Shown: positions 41,686-51,341, numbered from the stretch's first letter. The stretch is 64,000 nt of DNA from Nocardia abscessus (GCF_015477775.1 NZ_JADLQO010000021.1:1-64000), one strand, 5' to 3'. The notes: generated by a model not told the origin, from the letters alone. A program made the numbers and translations.

Positions 41686-42873
41686 TCAGCGGACAACGAC
41701 GATCTCTGGATCTGTCAGCTGCTGGTCGATCGGGGTATCGGTGCGGTTGCGCAGGAATTGGTCGAACATGGCCGCCACGTACTTGCGGGTCAGGGTTGTA
41801 GCGCGGTCCGCGGCGATGGGTCCGATGTATCTCTCGGCGGCTGGTCGCGCGATCGTGGGCACCAGCGAGGGGAAATCGGTGTAGTCGTAGTGCGCCGAAT
41901 CCTTCATTGTCAGTTGACGTTTCCAGCCGGTGCCGTGTTGCCAGAACGCGTTCAACGATGGTTTGGCGTCACCGACCTCCTCGCTCCGCTGGCTGGTCAT
42001 CACCAGCACCGGCCGGTCGACACCCTCGGTCGCCGCCCGCCCGAAGTCTTCGTCGACACCGATCTGCCCGTCGAGATCGACGCTGGCGTCAATGCGACGG
42101 TCGTCGTGCATCGATTCGACTGCGGTGTATCCACCGGAGGAGTGTCCCACCATGCCGACGTGTTCGAGGTCGAGGGCGCGGCCGAGCCCGGCAGGCAGGG
42201 CGCGATGGTCGGCGTCTGGGTTCTCACCGCGCGTCAGGCGGGCGAGCGAGTCGAGGACAAACCGGACATCGGACAGCCGGGCCGCGATGTATTTCTTCCG
42301 GATCTTGGTGTCGAAGCCGTCCGGAGCGGGGGCGGGCGGGACGATTCTGCCGCCGGGGAATTCCACAACGGCCTCGTAGGTGGGGTCAACGGTGACCACC
42401 ACATAGCCACGACTGGCCAGATCCTCGGCCAAGCCGGTGCCGTACACGCGGGTGTCTCCTGCCCCGGATGAGTAGAGGACCACCGGGAAGGCCGCCCCCG
42501 CCAATGCGGGTGCGTCGGTGTAGGAGTTGGTCAACAGACCCGGCAGTCCGACACCCGAGCGCTTCTCCAGATCCGGGATCAGCGTCTTCGATATGTAGTG
42601 GGCCCGCGGATATTTGACGACGTCAGTGGTCGGATAGAACACCGACACCATCAGCTCACGCTGGCGGTCGGCATAGAACGGGTCCTGCCTCGACGCATCG
42701 ACCAAGTGCAGAACGGTTTCACCCACCAGGTACTGACCACCCGGCCGGGGAAGAACGGTCACACCGACAGGCGATGCGTCGGCCACCGTCGCGCTCCCCG
42801 CTACCAGCGCGAAAGCAGACAGGCATACCACAGTCATCCGCCGGATCAACGTTCCCCCAAAAAAGTGACTCAA
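41686..42873 (-). CDS. secreted alpha/beta hydrolase, PAF-acetylhydrolase-like
   Basis: 395-aa secreted hydrolase. N-terminal signal peptide IRRMTVVCLSAFALVAGSATVADA; oxyanion region FPVVLYSSGAGD; nucleophile GHSSGGYTA; acid/base end with DSAHYDYTDFP. Overall layout matches the platelet-activating-factor acetylhydrolase/chlorophyllase-like lipase group. ATG at 42873 or at 42837 (before the signal peptide hydrophobic core) are both possible. Likely an extracellular ester hydrolase acting on lipids. Confidence 0.87.
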   Translation of the reverse strand: MSHFFGGTLIRRMTVVCLSAFALVAGSATVADASPVGVTVLPRPGGQYLVGETVLHLVDASRQDPFYADRQRELMVSVFYPTTDVVKYPRAHYISKTLIPDLEKRSGVGLPGLLTNSYTDAPALAGAAFPVVLYSSGAGDTRVYGTGLAEDLASRGYVVVTVDPTYEAVVEFPGGRIVPPAPAPDGFDTKIRKKYIAARLSDVRFVLDSLARLTRGENPDADHRALPAGLGRALDLEHVGMVGHSSGGYTAVESMHDDRRIDASVDLDGQIGVDEDFGRAATEGVDRPVLVMTSQRSEEVGDAKPSLNAFWQHGTGWKRQLTMKDSAHYDYTDFPSLVPTIARPAAERYIGPIAADRATTLTRKYVAAMFDQFLRNRTDTPIDQQLTDPEIVVVR

Positions 42874-43043
42874 CTGACATTCACATGCCGCGCAGACGCT
42901 ATCAAATGAAACCGCTGCCCCACAACGGAACTCATCGCAGCGATCATTCTGCGCCGGAGATCTGGGCTACGACCATTGTCGATGCTGCACACAGCGGGCC
43001 GGGCCGGCGGAGACGAAGCGACCACACGGAGCGGGCTGAGGAC

Positions 43044-43490
43044 TCAGCAGTGATTCTGCAATTCGATGCGCCCGATGTCGTCGAATACCTCTGGGCGGAA
43101 CGTCGCGTGGAACTCCCAGGGGTATTGTTGGTCCGAGTCGGGCAGATTGATCACGAATCTGGTGTTGTCATCGACCGGTCGCTGCTCGCCTGCGACGAGG
43201 TGACCCAAGTGTCGGCCGTTTCCGCTCACCAAGCGTGCGTGCATGAGCCACGCGTCGTTGTCGTCGCCGCTGGTGACCCTCGCGGTGAAATGCGCTGTGC
43301 CATCGTACTTCAGCACCCAGTGTGCACCGGCGAACATTGTGCAGTCCCCGGCGTGCATGTCGCGATCCCACCAGAACACCTTGGGCGGCTTGGGGTCTTG
43401 TTGGGCGGCGGCGCTGCCGGTGACGGCGGTAACGGCCAGCAGAATGCCGGCCGCGAGTGTGAAAATTCTGCGATGAGTCTGTGTGACCAT
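43044..43490 (-). CDS. small secreted protein (DUF6294-like)
   Basis: 148-aa protein with a clear signal peptide (RRIFTLAAGILLAVTAVTGSAAA). The mature part has WWDRDMHAGDCTMFAGAHW and ends with a Cys, suggesting one disulfide; the rest is beta-rich (TAHFTARVTSGDDNDAWLMHA). It resembles a family of small exported actinobacterial proteins, which I believe is DUF6294. ATG 43490 has AGGGGGAA upstream; the longer start at 43523 is less likely. Confidence 0.78.
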   Translation of the reverse strand: MVTQTHRRIFTLAAGILLAVTAVTGSAAAQQDPKPPKVFWWDRDMHAGDCTMFAGAHWVLKYDGTAHFTARVTSGDDNDAWLMHARLVSGNGRHLGHLVAGEQRPVDDNTRFVINLPDSDQQYPWEFHATFRPEVFDDIGRIELQNHC

Positions 43491-43909
43491 CGTTTCCCCC
43501 TGATCGCAAGAGTTGGTGAGCACGCCATGCTCGTAGAAAGTATCGCAGGCGAATGCTCAGCCGTTGGCGCGATTTCGCGCACTGCTCCTCGACGGACTAC
43601 GACCCGCGAACCAACAGTCTCCAGTGTGGCTCAGGGCGTCCAGGTGATCCAGCCGCCGCAGAAGTCGCGAGCTTTGCCGTACGGCAGTCAGGTGAGTAGA
43701 TGGCGTCGTCGTCGGTAGTCGGATAGGGCGGGATTGGTGTTGGCGTCTGCTTCCCCAGTTCGACCAGGCCCATACGGGTCGGGTGCAGCGAGCACTGCCC
43801 AGGCTCGGAGCGGTGGTTAGGCACCGGCCCTCTGGAGGCGTGAAGTGCGTGGGCGACTTGGGGACAGTTGCGTGGTGGGTACGGTCACAAGCCCGATTTG
43901 CAAGTTCAG
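43491..43909. other. intergenic gap
   Basis: About 420 bases with no supported gene. A minus-strand frame at 43597-43824 (SLHPTRMGLVELGKQTPTP) is open, but no family is recognised and the neighbours on this side are decayed genes. Confidence 0.4.
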
Positions 43910-44320
43910 CTAGCTGTCCGACCTGGCAGCGCCTTCTCGGCTGGGAGAGTCGGCGAACTCGCGCAGCAGCCGGGTGCCCTCGCTCGGCCCGGGACTGAAG
44001 ATATTGGTGCCGACACCGCCGATGGCCACCAGCTTGTCGACCCGGGCCGGATGCGCGAGGGCGAACATGGCGCCGACGACGCCGACCATCGAATTGCCCA
44101 CGAGCGCAGTAGATTCGAGGTCGAGCTCGTCGATACACCGCTGTACCGAATCGACCGCAGCGAGCACCGGGTGCGCTCCCGGTACCGGATCACTCGCCCC
44201 GAATCCGGGGAACTCGAGGATGTAGCAGTGGTAGTCGTCCGCGAAGTCCCCCAGATTCTCACCGAAGTTGCGCCAGCCGTTGACGCCGATCCCCGAGCCG
44301 TGCAACAGAGGCCACCCGGC
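43910..44320 (-). pseudogene. truncated alpha/beta hydrolase (meta-cleavage type)
   Basis: Frame begins inside the family's LLHGSGIGVNGWRNFGENLG, continues through FPGFGASDPV and nucleophile GNSMVGVVGAM to NIFSPGPSEGTRLL, then ends. Both the N-terminal strand and the C-terminal Asp/His part are missing. It directly follows the frameshifted VOC gene, so a small ring-cleavage operon has decayed here. Confidence 0.7.
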
Positions 44321-44321
44321 A

Positions 44322-44764
44322 TCATCGTCGAATCTCGAGGACGACCCCCGCGCGTTCGGAGGTGTCGAGATAGCTGAAGCCGGTGCGATCCTCGCGCCGG
44401 CCCGACATCATGACCGGAATCCCGGCGGCGCGGGCGGTTTCGGCCGAGGCGTCGATATCGTCGACCGCGAAACCGACGTGGAAGACACCGCCGCCTGTGC
44501 GCTCGAGAAATCGCCGCTGTGGGGTGTCGCCGGGGCCGGGCTCGACCAATTGGACTGCAGTCCGGCGACGGCATCGGTGTAGACATCGCGCAGCGCGAGA
44601 AACGCCTGTCGGTCGGGTACATCGAGTTCATCGTTGTCGTATTGCGAAAGGTCCGGATAGTTCTGCCAGTCGCCTATTCCGAGGCTCTCGTAGTAGGCGA
44701 TCGCGGCGTCGACATCGGCGACCCCGACACAGATGTGGTGCGCACGGCCGAACAATTCGTTCAT
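44322..44764 (-). pseudogene. VOC/glyoxalase-family gene with one frameshift
   Basis: The first part reads MNELFGRAHHICVGVADVDA, AIAYYESLGIGDWQNYPDLS, then RDVYTDAVAGLQ. Near 44555 the frame must shift by one base to continue QLVEPGPGDTPQRRF, GGGVFHVGFAVDDIDA and ERAGVVLEIRR. Metal-ligand positions (AHHICVG, FHVGFAV, VLEI) lie on both sides, so the intact gene was a normal VOC protein. A sequencing error cannot be excluded. Confidence 0.75.
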
Positions 44765-44794
44765 CGGTGAAGTCCTCTGATTGCGCAGCATTGC

Positions 44795-45604
44795 TCATCT
44801 CGGAAAGTACTGCCGGAGCAGATCATTCGTGTTCTCGTTCGTGCCGCGTTGCCATGGTGAGTGCGGGTCGCAGAAGTAGATGTCCAGGCCGGTTGCCGCA
44901 ATGATCCGGAGGTGGTTGGCCATCTCTCGGCCTTTGTCCCATGCCAACGTCCGATGCAGGGGCTGCGGCAGGGTGGACATCGCCGTGGTTATCGCTTCCT
45001 GGACGTCGAGGGCCGTGTGGGGGTTCGGTGAGTGCAGCAAGATGACGAATCCGGTCGCTCGTTCGACGAGCGTTCCGATGGCGGAGCCGTTCCCGGCACC
45101 GGCGATGAGATCGCCCTCCCAGTGCCCCGGCACTGTCCGGTCCTCGACTTCGACGGGCCGTTGGCTGATCGAGACCGTGCGCTCGATCCAGGCGGGATGA
45201 ACGGGTTCGACTCGCGTGCGGTCGATATAGGTGCGGCCAGGGCAGATCGGACAGTGACCATGATGTGGTGTGACCAAGGCGTCAGTGGTCGGCAACGAGT
45301 CTGCGGCCGGGGCGGGTACGCAGGATCGATGCGCCGGGCATATCCCGCAGTTCCCGGAACACCGCCCCACACGGTGGATTCGGGAAGATAGCCCGCGGCC
45401 AGGGACAGGGACCGGCCACCGAACTCGACGACGGGCACACCACGCGCGACCTGGCCGCCTACCGCCGACGCCACGCCAATGCCTGCAACACCGCCGGCAC
45501 GGTCCACCGCCGCGGGGATCGGGGCCACTGCGTCGACGAACCCGCGCCGGCTGCCGCCAGCGGTAGGCAGTTCCGCGCGCACGTCGAGGTAGGGGCCGAC
45601 CCAC
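44795..45604 (-). pseudogene. IS30-family transposase remnant
   Basis: The last ~150 codons keep the IS30 DDE domain: VEDRTVPGHWEGDLIAGAGN, SAIGTLVERATGFVILLHS, LAWDKGREMA and IYFCDPHSPWQRGTNENTND, where the final D/E residues are catalytic. The N-terminal half, including the HTH, is scrambled over several frames, and the frame ends early at YFPR. Inverted terminal repeats could not be identified. Inactive. Confidence 0.75.
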
Positions 45605-45665
45605 GAGGCGAACTGCTGGGCCAGTGCCACGCTCACCTCTCTTTATCAGTGGCTCCGTGGCCCGC

Positions 45666-46028
45666 CTACCGCTTGGCGTAGTCGGCGAAGCCCTGCCAGT
45701 CGAGCATGACGCAGGGTTCGTCTCCCATGGTCCACGCGTCGTGGCCGGGTGGGATGATCATGAAGTCGCCGGGCCCGTATTCCTGTTGCTCGCCGTTGTC
45801 CATGGCGACCACCATCCGGCCGGAGATGCAGTAGCCGGTGTGGGCCGACTGACAACTGTCGGTCTGGGCTATCGGCTTGACATGAAGCGACCACCGCCAA
45901 CCGGGTTCGAAGATCGCCCGGCCCACCGGGCCATGGTCCAGGTTGACGAGATCAACCCTGCCTTTGTCCTGTTCGAAAGGCCTGCTTTCCTCCGGAGATT
46001 CGAAACTCTGGCGTACCAGATCAGGCAT
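45666..46028 (-). CDS. cupin-domain protein
   Basis: 120-aa single cupin. Motif 1 WRWSLHVKPIAQTDSCQSAHTGYCISGRMVV and motif 2 YGPGDFMIIPPGHDAWTMGD are visible; motif 1 has fewer of the usual His ligands, so metal binding is uncertain. ATG 46028 is chosen because upstream sequence lacks family similarity. Small cupins of this kind act as isomerases or metabolite sensors. It stands alone among remnants. Confidence 0.75.
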   Translation of the reverse strand: MPDLVRQSFESPEESRPFEQDKGRVDLVNLDHGPVGRAIFEPGWRWSLHVKPIAQTDSCQSAHTGYCISGRMVVAMDNGEQQEYGPGDFMIIPPGHDAWTMGDEPCVMLDWQGFADYAKR

Positions 46029-47239
46029 GACTGTTCTCCTTTGCAATCTATCCGCCGATGAGTAGTAGGTTGCAGACCCAGAACGGTGATCCTTCGCTGC
46101 GGCACCGCGTCCATTTTCAGGACCGCCTGGCTGGCTCATCGTTTGTGGGAGGCTCCGCAAACTGTCGTGGCTGCCCGAGCGGGTGATGGCCGGTTCGGAT
46201 CGTCAGCAATCAGCGATTGCGGCTACCCCGGATGCCACCGGAGGGATAGCGCAGCGCGTTCATCATCTGCCCACCGACTCGAGGATCACTGGGCCCGTCT
46301 CTTGTCGCCGCCAGCTACCGGGTAGCACTCGCGGACGACGGCAAACATCACATTCGCACATACCAGCAGGAGCACGTCGGTTTCAGGCACCTCACTCCTC
46401 TCAGCGGTGCCCGGGAAGCGGAGCCGATGACTTCTTCGGACACCTCGACCGCAAGTTGACCAGCACCCTGGCAAGTTCCTGGCAACGAAGAGATTACCTC
46501 CATAGATCTCGGATCGCCGCTGGCTTGGCGGAAGCGCCCGATTTCTCACCCGGCGGCACGCCGATTCATCGCGAACGCGGTATGACCACTGGCGGCTATG
46601 CCACCTGGGACCTTCGCCACCCACGGCCTTACCCGCAAGATCGTGCAAACCTTTGCCGTCGGTGAGGGTGGGGGATCGTTGCCCGACCCAAGCAAGTCGG
46701 GGGTGGCCCATCGTACCGACCATGCTCTTGCGTGCGTGCAGCATCGACTCGAGTCTGTGCAACAACACGCCAAGACTCGACACGGAATTCTACATCGCGA
46801 CGTCGCCGAACAAGCCGAGCTGCTCGCTGCCGGTGAGCGGCAGGCGGTTACGCGGGCGCCACCGAGCAGCGCGCGGATCCGGTCGCGGTCGGGTGCCTGC
46901 TGCCCGAGGCGGGCGGCGACGACCGCGGGTGGGAGGCCTTCGCGCAGCATGCGTTGTTCGGTGGGGCGGCGGTCAGTGCGGGAGTGCGGGCGCGGCGTCA
47001 CCACCGGGTTGCCCGGCCGGGCTGGGGTTCGGGCTGGTGGTCGGTGGTGTCGGTCATCGGTTCAGGCTCGCTGTCCGGTCGATACGGACAGATGTCCTGA
47101 CAGGAAGCGCCGCGAGTTCGACGCCATACAACGCGACGGGTCCGCTACCGTGAGCGAAAACGCATGTCGTGGACGGTTTCTCACTCATCCGAGTCGGGTC
47201 GAGTCGGGGAGGGAGACATTGCCGGTGGCCGAGGGCGTA
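46029..47239. other. long stretch without a supportable gene
   Basis: Over 1.2 kb between the cupin gene and the IS3 remnant. Both strands have open frames of 60-240 codons, but none shows a domain, a consistent codon pattern or a good start. On the minus strand near 46870-47058, MTDTTDHQPEPQPGRATRW, then in a shifted frame TEQRMLREGLPPAVVAARLG, reads like a decayed small gene. Probably degraded mobile or catabolic DNA. Confidence 0.45.
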
Positions 47240-47745
47240 ACCGAGCAACGAGATTCTGAAGCTGGCCTCCAGTTCTTCGCGCGGGAGTTCGACCAGCGAC
47301 GTCGCTGATCGTCGGTTTCATCGACGAATATCGCCAGGTCTACGGCGTCGAGTCGATCTGACGTGCGTTATCCGCGCACAGGGTGCAGATCGCGCCCAGG
47401 ACCTACCGCAAAGCCCGGCACCGGCCACCGGCGGCCCGCGACATCGCCCGACGCCCACCTGGGCCCTGCGCGATCTGCAGGACAAGCCCGAAGCCGATGT
47501 ACGGGCGCCGGGAGATGACCCGTTACCTGCGCCGCCACGGCCACGATGTCGCGTTCTGCACCGTCGACCGCCTCATGCGGGAGCTGGGCCTGAACCGCGC
47601 CGTGCGAGGCCGCAAGCAGCGCACCACGATTCCCGTCAAGGACGGCGTGCGCACCGCGGACAAGTTCAACCGTGACTTCACCGCGACCGAACCGAACCTG
47701 GTGTGGGTGGCCGACTTCACCTACGTGTCGATGTGGACCGGTCGC
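47240..47745 (+). mobile_element. IS3-family remnant (end of orfA and start of orfB)
   Basis: A shifted frame near 47260-47308 keeps FFAREFDQRRR, the end of an IS3 orfA. It is followed by orfB: LIVGFIDEYRQVYGVESI, then a TGA at 47359-47361 where a Cys codon is expected, then VQIAPRTYRKARHRPPAARD, MTRYLRRHGHDVAFCTVDRL, RELGLNRAVRGRKQRTTIP and VWVADFTYVSMW. The DDE domain is cut off after its first Asp, and frames shift within the PEA(M)YGRR region. Non-functional. Confidence 0.75.
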
Positions 47746-47811
47746 GGTCGGGCTGATGAAGATCTACCTCGATTACACGTCACCGGATTCCACTGCCGAC
47801 CTCGACCCTGT

Positions 47812-48167
47812 CGACGAAGTATCCGAAAGCGGTCGCGAAAATCGTCGACGATCTCGACGTGCTGCTCGAATTCTACGAATACCCGGCCGGGCACTGGATC
47901 CACCTGCGCACGACGACCCGATCGAATCCACTTTCGCCACAGTCAGGTTGAGGACGAAAGTCACCAAGAGGCCGGGCGCACGCTCGGCGGGAGCCGCCCA
48001 GGCCCGCTGGTACAAGGTCAACGCACCCGAACTGGTCGCGCTCGTCCGCAACGGCGCCCTGTTCCACAAGGGCAAATTCCTCGAACGCCCCCACGACATC
48101 ACACCCGACCATCAACCGACCCGGCCGAAGGCACCGGAGCGGAGGTCGCCTGAAACTCGGGATCCAC
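47812..48167 (+). mobile_element. IS256-family transposase C-terminal remnant
   Basis: YPKAVAKIVDDLDVLLEFYE, YPAGHWIHLRTT, then after a one-base shift PIESTFATVRLRTKVTKRPG and, following a small internal deletion, AQARWYKVNAPELVALVRNG and LFHKGKFLERP. This is the C-terminal domain of an IS256-type transposase. It abuts the IS3 remnant, so one element truncated the other or both were joined by deletion. The end GGAGGTCGCCTGA plus GATCCAC is repeated at 48761-48789. Confidence 0.75.
48140..48158 (+). repeat. 19-bp direct repeat, copy 1
   Basis: CGGAGGTCGCCTGAAACTC, followed two bases later by GATCCAC. It contains the stop codon and 3' flank of the IS256-type transposase remnant. Copy 2 is at 48761-48779. 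Confidence 0.85.
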
Positions 48168-48225
48168 GTAGTCGACAATTACGGGCACAAGAACCGACAG
48201 ACAAACGAACAAAGAGTGAGCCGTT

Positions 48226-48774
48226 ATGCTTTACACCTGGGTCGAGTCCGCCGGAGGCCCCCTGCTGATCGCCCCCGAATCAGAACTTGGTCACTGGGGC
48301 GGTGCAACCGACTCGGAAGGACCTCTGGAGACCTGGGGGGACTACGGCCGAGCCTGCTCGGTTGAGGGATACATCGGCCTGGTCATGATCGGCTCTCAGC
48401 AGGCATTGGTCCTTGGAGACGAACCCGCTCGCACGACATATCTCCCAGCCGAGCGGGTGTTCCTGCGATGGGCAGCGGCAGACTCCGAAGAAGAACTCGT
48501 CACCGCAGCGCGGCAAGCATTACAAGAACACATCACATGGGATCAAGACGAAGACCTCATCTGGGAAATACGAGAGCCCATGATGCTTTTCGACTCGGCC
48601 TGGCCGGGAGCTGAGATCGAACTCGACAACCAGCTCCGCATCGCCCTTGATCCAGGGCGTTACCGAGTCCGGGCAACCTACATCAAGGCCCCGGACAACT
48701 GGATGATCCTCGTTCAGCTCCAGCCAAGCGCCGACAAGCACCTCAACGACACCACCCCGACGGAGGTCGCCTGA
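48226..48774 (+). CDS. Imm21-like immunity protein
   Basis: 182-aa acidic protein. MLYTWVESAGGPLLIAPESELGHWGG, DYGRACSVEGYIGLV, ALVLGDEPARTTYLPAERVFLRWAAADSEEELV match the Imm21 immunity family of polymorphic toxin systems, a cytoplasmic protein that neutralises a cognate toxin. No toxin gene is adjacent, so it is an orphan. The last residues, PTEVA and stop, coincide with the direct repeat shared with the IS256-type 3' end, suggesting that the native C-terminus was replaced by transposon sequence. Ribosome-binding site GAGTGAG is weak. Confidence 0.7.
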   Translation: MLYTWVESAGGPLLIAPESELGHWGGATDSEGPLETWGDYGRACSVEGYIGLVMIGSQQALVLGDEPARTTYLPAERVFLRWAAADSEEELVTAARQALQEHITWDQDEDLIWEIREPMMLFDSAWPGAEIELDNQLRIALDPGRYRVRATYIKAPDNWMILVQLQPSADKHLNDTTPTEVA

Positions 48775-48779
48775 AACTC
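48761..48779 (+). repeat. 19-bp direct repeat, copy 2
   Basis: Same 19 bases as 48140-48158, followed after three bases by GATCCACAGG. It forms the 3' end of the immunity gene. The two copies bracket a 621-base unit carrying the immunity gene. Confidence 0.85.
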
Positions 48780-48907
48780 ACCGATCCACAGGTGCCCGTA
48801 CCTCCGTACCGCTGCCGCTGCTTTCGAGCGGGCATCTGCGCAAATTTGCAGATCGATGGGGATCGGCTCGCCGACTCGGCCGACCCTGTGTGCACGCCTT
48901 GAACGCA

Positions 48908-50368
48908 TCACCGGGACGGTCGGTGCAGACATCGAGAATCCACAGATCTCGGTGTCCCTTCAACCGGCTTTGTACGCGCACGATGCACTACGCGCGGGGG
49001 GGTCAGTGAGCCACGCGGGACAGCGGCGAATCCCTTGCGCGCGTTCCGCTTGCTGCCGTTGATCATGTCGTAGAACCTGTCTGCGGCCCATGCCGCGCGC
49101 AGCCCGAAACGCCCCATGATCATCGGGACCGCACGGCCGAACCTCGGTTCATCGACCCAGACGGTGCGCAGATCGTCCGGGGCGATGCCGGTAGCGATCC
49201 GATCCGCGATGAGGGACCCGATATACGTGGCCTGGGCGAGCCCGTGGCCGTTGCACGGCAGGGAGTAGTAGACGTCGTCGCCGATCGTCCCGGCCACCGG
49301 CAGCCAGGTCGAGGTGATCCCGATCCAGCCGCCCCACGCGCGGTCGATCGCCACGTCCGCCAGCGGCGGGAAGCGCCGCGCGAACGCACACGCGAGGTCG
49401 GCGACCACCGCGGGGTCGGGACTGCGCTCGGGAAGCGGGTAGCTCGCGGCACGCTCGATCTGCCGGACACCGAACACGATGGTGTTGCGCGACGTGAGCC
49501 GGTAGTTCTCCATGATGTTGTGCTGCGTGATGAGCCCGGATCGGCTGGTCCAACCGAGAGAGGCGAGACGCTCCGGGGCGATCGGCTCGGTCTCGACCTC
49601 GGTCACCCACATCGGCGACGACAGGCGTTTCGGCGTGATGTCCCACTCGCCCGCATAGGCGTTCGTGGCCAGCACCACTTTCTCCGCCCGAACCACGCCG
49701 CGGGGCGTCTCGACGGTGATGCCGCTGTTGCCGCGGACGATATCGACGACCTTCGACTGCTCGAAGACCCGCACGGTCGAGGCGAGCACCGCGCTCCGCA
49801 GGCCGCGCAGGAGCTTCCCGGGGTTCATGATTCCGCCCTGGATCTCGCGCATGCCGCCGAGGAAGCCGTGCGGGATGCCCAGTTCGCGAGCCGTGCCCTC
49901 CTCGACGTGGGCACCGGCACGGCGGAGGATCTTCGCGATGCGACGCGTCCGTCCCAGCTGGCCGCGCGAGACGGCGGCGAAGACGTTGCCGGTGGCTTCG
50001 TAGTCGCAGTCGATGCCGAGCGTCTCGATCAGGCTCTCGACGTGGTCGGCGGCGTTCTCGGTGAGGCGGATGATCGCCGGCATGCGCTTGTGGTAGAGCA
50101 GGTTCAGCAGCTGAATGTCGCCGCCGGGCGCGCTCGCCAGTTGGCCGGCGTTGCGGGAGCCCGAGCCGTGACCGCAGAACTCCGACTCCAGCAGGACGGC
50201 GTCGACGCCGTGCTCCGCAAGGCGGAGCGCGGTCGCCATGCCCGCGAGTCCGCCGCCGATGACCGCGACGGAGCAGGTGAGGTTCTCCGTCAGCGGCGGT
50301 CGGATGTCGGCAGGTGGATCGACCCACCCGGTGAAGGTGGTGTAGGTCGTGTTCGCGGTGGCGCTCAT
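48908..50368 (-). CDS. DadA/glycine oxidase-like FAD-dependent amine oxidoreductase
   Basis: 486-aa member of the DAO family, closest in layout to gamma-glutamylputrescine or D-amino-acid oxidases. N-terminal FAD motif VIGGGLAGMATALRLAEHGV, SGSRNAGQLA near residue 70 and, near the C-terminus, WGGWIGITSTWLPVAG and CNGHGLAQATYIGSLIAD. It oxidises a primary or secondary amine to imine. The last ~35 residues (after NARKGF) look like read-through into the neighbouring mobile-element debris, so the 3' end was probably rearranged. The start overlaps the membrane protein stop (ATGA at 50365-50368). Confidence 0.88.
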   Translation of the reverse strand: MSATANTTYTTFTGWVDPPADIRPPLTENLTCSVAVIGGGLAGMATALRLAEHGVDAVLLESEFCGHGSGSRNAGQLASAPGGDIQLLNLLYHKRMPAIIRLTENAADHVESLIETLGIDCDYEATGNVFAAVSRGQLGRTRRIAKILRRAGAHVEEGTARELGIPHGFLGGMREIQGGIMNPGKLLRGLRSAVLASTVRVFEQSKVVDIVRGNSGITVETPRGVVRAEKVVLATNAYAGEWDITPKRLSSPMWVTEVETEPIAPERLASLGWTSRSGLITQHNIMENYRLTSRNTIVFGVRQIERAASYPLPERSPDPAVVADLACAFARRFPPLADVAIDRAWGGWIGITSTWLPVAGTIGDDVYYSLPCNGHGLAQATYIGSLIADRIATGIAPDDLRTVWVDEPRFGRAVPMIMGRFGLRAAWAADRFYDMINGSKRNARKGFAAVPRGSLTPPRVVHRARTKPVEGTPRSVDSRCLHRPSR

Positions 50369-51069
50369 GCGATTTCAACTCCTTGGATGGGGGAGGCGGC
50401 GACCGGATCGAGGCCTGCGTCGACCCGCTTGTTGTGGGCGGCGAAGGCCGCATACGTCCGGTAGATGACGAGCATCGCCAGGCCCCAGGTGAACAGCGCG
50501 AGGGTGTAGAAAAGGGTGTGGTCGGCGTCGTCGCCGGGAATTCGCCAGAAGTCGTAGATCGACGCCACGACCACGTTCAGCGCGGTGGCGGCGGCCACCC
50601 ATCCGGCATGGGCGCGCTCTCCGATCTCCCAGAGGCGCCACGCGAAGTAGCACAGGAAGCCGGAGGTCGCGAGCGCAGTGATCAGGAAGAACACTTTGCC
50701 GGGGGTGCCGATCTCCTCCGCGAACTCCGACAGGAGGAACCCGAGAATCGCGGCAACGGCGAAGGCGCCCACCTCGACTCGGGTCGTGGGCTTGTACCCG
50801 TGGGTGACGACCAGCAACCCGAGGACCAGGATCAGCGTGAACCCGATCGAGCGCGAGAACGCGTCCAGGAAGTAGGCGATGTGGTACATCGGGGAATCGG
50901 GGCCGGCCTTGGTCACCCCGTAGATCAGGAAATTGGTCCCCGATACGGCCATGATGATCCATTCGAGGCCGATCAAATAGTTGTGCTGGCCTCGAATGAA
51001 CTTCACGCCGCAGATGAGTCCGATGGCGATCATCCAAATGTCCGCCGCGGCGAAGAGTACGTCGCGCAT
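50365..51069 (-). CDS. seven-helix integral membrane protein, unknown function
   Basis: 234-aa protein with about seven membrane segments (IWMIAIGLICGVKFI, WIIMAVSGTNFLIYGV, IGFTLILVLGLLVV, VGAFAVAAILGFLLSEF, VFFLITALATSGFLCYFAW, AAATALNVVVASIYDF, FYTLALFTWGLAMLVIYRTY). I do not recognise the family. It precedes and overlaps the amine oxidase gene, and AGGAGG stands before ATG 51069. A transporter is less likely at this size; a membrane sensor, or an enzyme that handles a membrane-soluble substrate, is possible. Confidence 0.8.
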   Translation of the reverse strand: MRDVLFAAADIWMIAIGLICGVKFIRGQHNYLIGLEWIIMAVSGTNFLIYGVTKAGPDSPMYHIAYFLDAFSRSIGFTLILVLGLLVVTHGYKPTTRVEVGAFAVAAILGFLLSEFAEEIGTPGKVFFLITALATSGFLCYFAWRLWEIGERAHAGWVAAATALNVVVASIYDFWRIPGDDADHTLFYTLALFTWGLAMLVIYRTYAAFAAHNKRVDAGLDPVAASPIQGVEIA

Positions 51070-51341
51070 GGCCGCTCCTCCTTGAGTGTGGCCGTGATCT
51101 CGTGTGGCTTCTACGGTGGCGTGCTTGCGAGGACGCCCGCTACGTCGACGTGCAACCACGTGTCGCGACGGCCGCAACACACTGCACCACCACGCCGTGT
51201 GATCGGCGTCGCAATAGCTCGGGCAGTGCACTGTGCACCACATCACTCCGAAGGACGGGGCACCGCGGCGTAGAGTGCGGGCCGCCGTGGCGGGCACCGT
51301 GGAATCACACACCGACGTGATCACCACCGAAAGGCCCCACG

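Noticed and set aside
46029..47239. Possible genes in the long gap (several frames up to ~240 codons)
   Set aside because: No recognisable domains, starts or consistent codon pattern on either strand.
44795..48167. Complete, active insertion sequence
   Set aside because: All three transposase genes are truncated and frameshifted, and no matching terminal inverted repeats were found by eye.
50365..51069. Microbial rhodopsin as identity of the seven-helix protein
   Set aside because: There is no retinal-binding Lys in a suitable seventh helix and no rhodopsin motifs.
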